Shown here: in pieces, positions 10,327-16,582 of the stretch
Numbering within the stretch: the first letter of the stretch is position 1
Layout: every line of letters starts with the position of its first letter
DNA from: Halothiobacillus neapolitanus
Lineage (GTDB): Bacteria; Pseudomonadota; Gammaproteobacteria; Halothiobacillales; Halothiobacillaceae
Direction: 5' to 3'
Assembly: GCA_020722165.1 (NCBI GenBank)
Contig: DYLI01000003.1
Location: 1 to 37,361 of the forward strand
Length of the DNA: 37,361 bases
Position numbers and translations under genes: made by a program
Notes under the pieces: generated by a model
Told to the model about the DNA's origin: nothing
Seen by the model: only the letters and a program-made list of their open reading frames with translations
Databases searched by the model: none

Positions 10327-11247
10327 TCAGCGCAGGTAATGGTCGGCGAGCAAGGCAGCGAAAATAAGCATGAGATAAAGAATGGAGTAGCCAAAGGTCG
10401 GCATGGCCATTTTACTTTCAGCGCCGGTATCAGGCTCACGATAAAGCTTCCACGCATACACCAAAAAAACCACGCCCAAAGCAGTCGCCGCGCCAAGATA
10501 CAGCAGACCGCTCATACCAATGGTGGTAGGAAGCAGACTCACCGCGACCATCACCATGCTGTAGATCAGGATTTGATATTTAGTGTGATGAATGCCCTTG
10601 ACCACCGGCATCATGGGAATGCCGGCTTTGCGGTAGTCTTCCACACGGCGGATCGCCAATGGCCAGAAATGCGGCGGTGTCCATACAAAAATAATCAAAA
10701 ACAACACCAAGCCTTCAAGCGTGACCTGCCCCGTCATGGCAGTCCAGCCTAGCAGCGGCGGCGCGGCGCCGGCAGCACCACCCCACACGATATTCTGCGG
10801 CGTGTTGTGCTTGAGATAGACGGTGTAAATTACCGCGTAGCCAATCAGGGCAAAAAAGGTCAGCACGGCAGTTAATACATTGACCTGCCATACCAAAATA
10901 ACCATGGACATTGCCGCCCAAGATAAAGCCACCAGCAAAACTTCTCGCGCGCTGACACGCTGTGTGGGTAGGGGGCGGCTGTGGGTGCGATCCATCAACG
11001 TGTCATAGCGCTCATCCAGCAGGTGGTTGATTGCCGCACCCGCAGCCGAAGCCAAGGCAATGCCTAGCAGGGCATAACACATACGCTCCCACTCCATGTT
11101 CGTTGGCCACGCACCAGCGGGAACGGCCAACAACATGCCAACAAACGCAGTGAACACGATGAGGAACACGACTTTGGGCTTGGCAAGTTCGTAAACTGAG
11201 CGAACTTTTTCCGTCAATGAATGGCGCAATGCGACCGCTTGAGTCAT
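10327..11247 (-). CDS. ctaB: Protoheme IX farnesyltransferase (heme O synthase)
   Basis: 306 aa; AINHLLDERYDTLMDRTHSRPLPTQRVS, YTVYLKHNTPQNIVWGGAAGAAPPLLGW, WTPPHFWPLAIRRVEDYRKAGIPMMPVVKG. Confidence 0.97.
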   Translation of the reverse strand: MTQAVALRHSLTEKVRSVYELAKPKVVFLIVFTAFVGMLLAVPAGAWPTNMEWERMCYALLGIALASAAGAAINHLLDERYDTLMDRTHSRPLPTQRVSAREVLLVALSWAAMSMVILVWQVNVLTAVLTFFALIGYAVIYTVYLKHNTPQNIVWGGAAGAAPPLLGWTAMTGQVTLEGLVLFLIIFVWTPPHFWPLAIRRVEDYRKAGIPMMPVVKGIHHTKYQILIYSMVMVAVSLLPTTIGMSGLLYLGAATALGVVFLVYAWKLYREPDTGAESKMAMPTFGYSILYLMLIFAALLADHYLR

Positions 11248-11289
11248 GTGCTATCCCCTCAGGCAAATGTGGTGTGTGATTTGATGTAC

Positions 11290-11318
11290 TTTTTATACTT
11301 GAATAAAAAAATGTGCAA
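11290..11318 (-). promoter_or_regulatory. Candidate sigma70-type promoter for ctaB
   Basis: On the minus strand TTGCAC followed after 15-17 nt by TATAAA/TAAAAA; by eye only. Confidence 0.3.
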
Positions 11319-11440
11319 GAAATAAATAATGCTAATGACGTATTAATTTGATCCAAAGTATCGACACAAAGCTGGATTGACGCGGGTTGCCTTAGGCTTG
11401 CCAGTGTTTTTTACATCAGAATGTTGAGTGTTTTTATGAG

Positions 11441-11469
11441 TTGTATCTGGCATAAGTCGGATTTATAGT
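11441..11469 (+). promoter_or_regulatory. Candidate sigma70-type promoter for the fccAB-oxidase operon
   Basis: TTGTAT-17 nt-TATAGT in the intergenic region upstream of fccA; by eye only. Confidence 0.35.
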
Positions 11470-11587
11470 GCGTCAAATAACACAGGTTCATCTTTTTTGC
11501 GTGAGCTTGGGTTGTTGTTTCGTAGGGGTGCTTAACCCCGTATGTCTGCCCCTTGAGGGCGTGTCTTCTTGAGGAGGTTCAACAAAA

Positions 11588-11911
11588 ATGACCCAACGTA
11601 TCCGAAAACGAGTCCGAATGTTAGGTGTTGTATTGGCTGGGGTGATGTCGATGCCTATGGCAATGGCCGCTCCGCAAGCCAGCGGCGAGATGATGGGCAA
11701 CACCTGTGGGGGTTGTCACGGCACGCAGGGTCACATTAAGGGTGAAGCCTTCATGCCCTTGGCGGGCATGAAAGAAGCCACCTTCATCAAAGCCATGACC
11801 GATTTTCGTGGCGGCGCCCGCCCGGCCACCCTGATGGGGCATGTGGCGCGCGGCTACAACGACGAGCAGATCAAGGCCATGGCCGAATATTTTGCCAAGG
11901 TGAAACCATGA
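11588..11911 (+). CDS. fccA: Monoheme c-type cytochrome, flavocytochrome c cytochrome subunit-like
   Basis: 107 aa; signal peptide ending AMA; one CxxCH (CGGCH); GYNDEQIKAMAEYFAKVKP; immediately upstream of fccB; SD GAGGAGG. Confidence 0.85.
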   Translation: MTQRIRKRVRMLGVVLAGVMSMPMAMAAPQASGEMMGNTCGGCHGTQGHIKGEAFMPLAGMKEATFIKAMTDFRGGARPATLMGHVARGYNDEQIKAMAEYFAKVKP

Positions 11912-11922
11912 GGAGCCCCGAC

Positions 11923-13344
11923 ATGCCTACCCCCCACACCCTTCCCGGCACCATGAATCGACGCGACTTTCTCAAGCTTGGTGGTCTTGCGACCGCAGCC
12001 GGAGCCGCGACCGTAAGCAACGTCCACGCGGCAGGCGCTGCCCACGTCGTCATCATCGGCGGCGGTGTCGGCGGTGCCACCACCGCCAAATACCTCAAGT
12101 TGGCTGATCCCAGCGTCAACGTCACCATCATCGAAAAGAACCCGGTGTATATCCGCTCCTATGGCTCCTCCGAAGTTGTGGTTGGGCACATCCCCTACAG
12201 CGCCATCGAAGTCCGCTACGACGACCTTAAGAAAAACTACGGCATCGAATTCATCTTCGACCAAGTCACAGGTTTTGATGCAGAGAAAAAGACCGTCCAA
12301 ACCGCCGCTGGCCAAAGCATCAGCTATGACAAACTCGTGGTCTCCCCCGGCATCCAGCTCAAATACGATGCTATTCCAGGCTACAGCGAAGACATCGCCA
12401 ACACCCAAGTACCAAGTGGATGGATTGCCGGCCCACAAACCAAGTTGCTGGCCGAACAACTCAAAGCCATGCCCCAAGGCGGTACCTTCGTCCTCGTCGC
12501 TCCCCCCAACCCCTACCGCTGCCCGCCCGGGCCGTATGAACGCACCGCTCTGGTTACCGAATGGATGCTCAAGCACAACCCCAAAGGTAAAGTCCTTTTG
12601 CTTGACCCCAAAGACAACTTCGTCACCGACACCACCATGCTGCAAGGCTGGAACCGCCTGTACAACTTTCCTATGCCCGCCGACTACGAAGCCAAATTCG
12701 TTGAAGAACTCAAAAAGAGCAAAGTCCTCGGTGAAAGCGACGGCGTCGCCCAACTGTACGAAAAAGGCATCCTCAGGAAGCCCACCGGCCCCAGCATGAT
12801 TACCTGGATTCGTGCCAAGGAAGGGGGGCGCGTCCTCAAACTGGATGTGACCAACAAAACCATCGAATCCGAAAGCGGCGTGCATAAATACGACGTGCTC
12901 AACATCGTTCCTCCGATGGTCGCTGGCAAAATCGCCCAAGACATGGGGCTGACCGACAAAACCGGCTTCTGCCCCATCGACTATGCCACCTTTGAATCCA
13001 GCATTCACAAAGGTGTCTACGTCCTTGGCGATGCCAGCATCACTCCCATGCCCAAATCCGGTGCCTCCGCCAACACCCAGGCCAAAGTGGTCGCCATGGC
13101 TGTCCTTGCCTCCATCAAGGGACAAGCGCCTGGTGTACCGGCCTGGGGCAACGTCTGCTACGCCCTGGCTGGACACGAATACGGCGTTTTTGTGGTGGAC
13201 GTGTTTGAACTCAAGGACGGCAAGATCACCAACGTCTCGGGCCCGCGTTACCAGATACTCAACGCCAGCGAGGCACAGATTCGCCTCGCGGCGCTGTATA
13301 CCGAAACCTGGGTTCGTACCTTTACCGCTGATTGCTTTGCATAA
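11923..13344 (+). CDS. fccB: Flavocytochrome c sulfide dehydrogenase-like flavoprotein subunit
   Basis: TAT signal (MNRRDFLKLGGLATAAGAA), GGGVGGATTAKYLKLADPSVNVTIIEKNP, PYRCPPGPYERTALV, FCPIDYATFESSIHKGVYVLGDASI-TPMPKSGASAN; ATG at 11923 has GAGGAG at good spacing; ORF opens at 11908. Confidence 0.9.
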   Translation: MPTPHTLPGTMNRRDFLKLGGLATAAGAATVSNVHAAGAAHVVIIGGGVGGATTAKYLKLADPSVNVTIIEKNPVYIRSYGSSEVVVGHIPYSAIEVRYDDLKKNYGIEFIFDQVTGFDAEKKTVQTAAGQSISYDKLVVSPGIQLKYDAIPGYSEDIANTQVPSGWIAGPQTKLLAEQLKAMPQGGTFVLVAPPNPYRCPPGPYERTALVTEWMLKHNPKGKVLLLDPKDNFVTDTTMLQGWNRLYNFPMPADYEAKFVEELKKSKVLGESDGVAQLYEKGILRKPTGPSMITWIRAKEGGRVLKLDVTNKTIESESGVHKYDVLNIVPPMVAGKIAQDMGLTDKTGFCPIDYATFESSIHKGVYVLGDASITPMPKSGASANTQAKVVAMAVLASIKGQAPGVPAWGNVCYALAGHEYGVFVVDVFELKDGKITNVSGPRYQILNASEAQIRLAALYTETWVRTFTADCFA

Positions 13345-13388
13345 GCAGTTGTTGATCTTTTAATTTTTATTTCAAGGAGATACGTGTC

Positions 13389-13529
13389 ATGACTCCAGAA
13401 GAAGAGAAGAAAATTCTCGCAAGTTCACCGATGGGCACTTGGGTCATTCTCGCCGTCTACGGCGTGCTATTTACGTTGGCTTGGTTGGGAATGTATGCCT
13501 TGTTCCTCAGCCATGGCCCAGTGAGTTGA
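13389..13529 (+). CDS. cbaD: ba3-type cytochrome c oxidase subunit IIa
   Basis: 46 aa ORF below the track cutoff: MTPEEEKKILASSPMGTWVILAVYGVLFTLAWLGMYALFLSHGPVS; one TM helix, resembles recalled Thermus ba3 IIa (...FWLGVYAVFFARG); SD AAGGAG upstream; directly before subunit II. Confidence 0.85.
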   Translation: MTPEEEKKILASSPMGTWVILAVYGVLFTLAWLGMYALFLSHGPVS

Positions 13530-13573
13530 GTGCTGCGAGTTAAGTGCCGTGTTCCACAAGAGGAGTTTAAGAA

Positions 13574-14068
13574 ATGTCCATGATTCATATTGATCCGCTA
13601 GAAAAGCGTTGGCTTTGGGCCATTGGCGGAATGTTGGCGATTTTCTGGGGTGTGCAAATCTATTACGCAGCGGCTGAGAATATGCACCCGCCAAGTAACG
13701 TCGAAGTGATTGATTCTGCCAAGCTGCACCTGAGCGGTGAGTTTGCCGAGGATAACCTGGGCGTGAAGAAGGAAGCCGATGGTTCGTACACCGTCACCAT
13801 GGTGGCCGCGCGTTATGGCTTCTATCCACAAGAGATTGAAGTTCCGGCAAAGACCCCTGTGAAATTGCGTATTGCTTCGTTCGATGTGTTGCACGGTGTG
13901 CATGTGCCATTCAGCAACATGAACACCATGGTGGTTCCGGGCTATGTGTCTGAAGTTCACACCGAGTTTCAAACACCGGGAAGCTTCCCGATGATTTGTA
14001 ATGAGTATTGTGGTTTGGGTCACGATTACATGTATTCCAAGCTGCATGTAACCGCTGGCAAGTCCTAA
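13574..14068 (+). CDS. cbaB: ba3-type cytochrome c oxidase subunit II (CuA)
   Basis: 164 aa; one N-terminal TM; CuA ligands FDVLHGVHV...ICNEYCGLGHDYMYSKL; no fused heme domain. Confidence 0.95.
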   Translation: MSMIHIDPLEKRWLWAIGGMLAIFWGVQIYYAAAENMHPPSNVEVIDSAKLHLSGEFAEDNLGVKKEADGSYTVTMVAARYGFYPQEIEVPAKTPVKLRIASFDVLHGVHVPFSNMNTMVVPGYVSEVHTEFQTPGSFPMICNEYCGLGHDYMYSKLHVTAGKS

Positions 14069-14087
14069 ATTAAGGGAGAGACGAGTA

Positions 14088-15773
14088 ATGAGCATTACAG
14101 CTGAACATGCTGCAAGTCTTGCCAGCAAGCCTTCCCGCCCGGCGGTGACGGCGGTGCAGGCTTACGGTAACAAATTAGGCCTGTGGAACATGTGGGTCGC
14201 CTTCGCAGCGCTCGCCGTAGGGTTGCCCATGGGCTTATTCCAGGCTGCGGAACGTAGCGGCTTTTTCCCGGGCATTGAAAATACGGCGGTGTATTTTGCC
14301 TCCACATCAACTCATGGCGTGTTGATGGCCTTCGTGTTGACTACGTTTTTCGCGATGGGTTGGGGATACCACACCATGGCGCACAGCGTGAACAAGAAGC
14401 CATTCTTCGGTTGGACGAGCTTTTGGGTGGCGCTCATTGGTACAGTCATGGCGGCCATCCCGCTCCTGACCGGGTATGCCTCGGTGCTCTATACCTTTTA
14501 TCCACCTGAAATGGCGCACCCATCCTTCTATTTGGGCGCAACCTTGCTGGTGGTTGGTTCGTGGTTCTGGGTGGCCGATATGATTATCGCCTTTGTCCAG
14601 TGGAAGAAGGAAAACCCCGGCAAGCCTATTCCGGCGGTGATGTTCATGTTCACCATGACAGCTCTGCTCTGGGGCTGGACGAGCTTGGGTGTGGGTTCAG
14701 AAAGTTTATTCCAGCTGCTGCCCGTGGCATTCGGTCTTACGCCAACCATTGACGTGGGCTTGGCGCGTACCCTGTTCTCCTGGACGTTGCACTCCATTGT
14801 GTACTTCTGGTTGATGCCCGCTTACATCGCCATGTATGTGATTTTGCCAAGAGAAGCCGGTGGCAAACTGTTCTCGGATGAGTTTGCACGTATTGCCTTC
14901 GTCTTACTGTTTATCTTCTCCGTGCCGATTGGTTTCCACCATCTGTACCTTGACCCACAACAGGCCGCAGGCTGGAAATTGTTGCACATGTTCGGTACGT
15001 TCATGGTGGCCGTTCCGACCTTCCTGACTGGCTTTACCGTGCTGGCTTCAATGGAAATTGCAGGTCGCCTGCGTGGTGGTAAAGGTTTGTTTGGCTGGAT
15101 TGGCGCTTTGGATTGGAACAACCCAATCGTGCTTGCCGGTGGCTTGTCATTGTTGATGCTCACTGTTGGCGGCTGGGGTGGCGTGTTGAACGCGTCTTAT
15201 ACTTGGGACGTCATGGTGCACAACACGCAGTGGATTACCGGTCACTTCCACCTGATTTTTGGTGGTACCACGGTCATCATGTACTTGGCGGCTGCCTATT
15301 GGTTGTGGCCGAAGATTACGGGTAATGCACTGTATTCGCGCGCCTTGGCCGTTTGGCAGATGTGGTTGTATTTCATCGGCATGGTGGTTTTGACCGGACC
15401 GTGGCATGTGCTTGGCCTTATTGGTCAGCCTCGCCGTGTGTCGTTTACGGATCAGTACGCAGCCTTTCCGGAATACGCGCAAATGTGGGGCATCTATGAA
15501 GCCTTAATGATTGTTGGGGCGTTGTTGGTGGTTGTTTCGGGTTTTATGTTTATCTACAACCTTTTCATGACCCACTTCAACAAAGTTCCCGCTGCCGATA
15601 CCAAGGTGGAGTACGCCGTGGCCATCCATGAACCGATGCGCTTGCCTAACGTGTTGAATAGCCTTGCCTTTTGGAATTGGGCGATGGTGGCCTACATGCT
15701 TCTAAGCTACGGTTATCCGATTCTGCAGTTCTTCTTTATGGCAGGGGACAAGACTATCCCTTGGGGAGTTTGA
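14088..15773 (+). CDS. cbaA: ba3-type cytochrome c oxidase subunit I
   Basis: 561 aa; THGVLMAFVLTTFFAMGWG, TLHSIVYFWLMPAYIAMYVILP (His-Tyr pair), GFHHLYLDP, GHFHLIFGGTTV. Confidence 0.96.
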   Translation: MSITAEHAASLASKPSRPAVTAVQAYGNKLGLWNMWVAFAALAVGLPMGLFQAAERSGFFPGIENTAVYFASTSTHGVLMAFVLTTFFAMGWGYHTMAHSVNKKPFFGWTSFWVALIGTVMAAIPLLTGYASVLYTFYPPEMAHPSFYLGATLLVVGSWFWVADMIIAFVQWKKENPGKPIPAVMFMFTMTALLWGWTSLGVGSESLFQLLPVAFGLTPTIDVGLARTLFSWTLHSIVYFWLMPAYIAMYVILPREAGGKLFSDEFARIAFVLLFIFSVPIGFHHLYLDPQQAAGWKLLHMFGTFMVAVPTFLTGFTVLASMEIAGRLRGGKGLFGWIGALDWNNPIVLAGGLSLLMLTVGGWGGVLNASYTWDVMVHNTQWITGHFHLIFGGTTVIMYLAAAYWLWPKITGNALYSRALAVWQMWLYFIGMVVLTGPWHVLGLIGQPRRVSFTDQYAAFPEYAQMWGIYEALMIVGALLVVVSGFMFIYNLFMTHFNKVPAADTKVEYAVAIHEPMRLPNVLNSLAFWNWAMVAYMLLSYGYPILQFFFMAGDKTIPWGV

Positions 15774-15776
15774 TTC

Positions 15777-16511
15777 ATGAGTAACATGTATATTAAAACC
15801 GTTACGGGCATGAGCGTTGTTGTTGCTGCGCTGATGATGTCGCCAGTGTTTGCAGCTGAGCACGGGGTGACAACTGCACCCAAAGGATCATCGTCCAATG
15901 TGGCGTGGACAGCCGAAATGGTGGAGTTTGTCGCCAAAGGTGACAAGAACCGTGGTGGGCAGCTTAATCAAGATTTGTTTTGTGCCTCGTGTCATGGTCA
16001 AGTGGGCATCGCGCCATCGGCAAACTGGCCGTCTTTGGCGGGTCAACGTGCCGAGTACACCTTCAAAATGTTGAAGGATTACAAGGAAGGCAAGCGCAAA
16101 GGCAGCCATTCCGCCGAAATCATGACTGCTACAAGTCAGTTGGTTTCAGATCAGGATATGGCTGATTTGGCGCAGTTTTATGCCAGCTTCACCTTGCCGC
16201 CGTTGCCCGTAGGTGTCAGCTTTGATGCAGCTGTTGGCGCACAGTCCAAGTCCATCGTTACGCGTGGTGATGGCAAGCGCCTCGTTGCGCCCTGCCAGTC
16301 TTGCCATGTTGCCAATGGCGAAGGTCAGGAAACGGACACCCCGGCCTTGGCGGGTCAAACCCCTGATTATTTCATCAAAACCATGCAGGAATATAAAACC
16401 GGTGCACGCAGTAGTGATGTTTACTCGCGTATGCGCTTGATCGCCAAGGTTTTGACGGATGAGGAAATTGTGCAGATGGCTCATTACTATGCGGGTCTGA
16501 CTGCGAAATAA
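15777..16511 (+). CDS. Diheme c-type cytochrome (cytochrome c4-like)
   Basis: 244 aa; signal peptide; two CxxCH (CASCH, CQSCH) in duplicated domains; WPSLAGQRAEYTFKMLKDYKEGKR / PALAGQTPDYFIKTMQEYKTGAR. Confidence 0.92.
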   Translation: MSNMYIKTVTGMSVVVAALMMSPVFAAEHGVTTAPKGSSSNVAWTAEMVEFVAKGDKNRGGQLNQDLFCASCHGQVGIAPSANWPSLAGQRAEYTFKMLKDYKEGKRKGSHSAEIMTATSQLVSDQDMADLAQFYASFTLPPLPVGVSFDAAVGAQSKSIVTRGDGKRLVAPCQSCHVANGEGQETDTPALAGQTPDYFIKTMQEYKTGARSSDVYSRMRLIAKVLTDEEIVQMAHYYAGLTAK

Positions 16512-16535
16512 TATTGCTTTTTCGCTTATAACCTG

Positions 16536-16565
16536 AGCCCCGCAGTTTTTTTGCGGGGCTTTTTT
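16536..16565 (+). terminator. Rho-independent terminator after the cytochrome c4-like gene
   Basis: AGCCCCGCA-loop-TGCGGGGCT followed by T run. Confidence 0.88.
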
Positions 16566-16582
16566 CATTGGAAGACTGCAAC

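Noticed and set aside
9597-10496. PepSY-TM protein considered as SURF1 or another known Cox assembly factor
   Set aside because: Topology and PepSY-like segment do not fit SURF1, and the extended N-terminus overlaps ctaB.
11854-13176. 440 aa minus-strand ORF opposite fccB
   Set aside because: Glycine/aspartate/valine-rich, low-complexity translation with no recognisable domain. It is a by-product of C-ending codons in fccB on the other strand.
13574-15773. Oxidase considered as aa3-type or cbb3-type
   Set aside because: No subunit III, no CcoO/CcoP, short subunit II with CuA, HSIVY and GHFH patterns and IIa peptide all fit the ba3 (B-family) class better.
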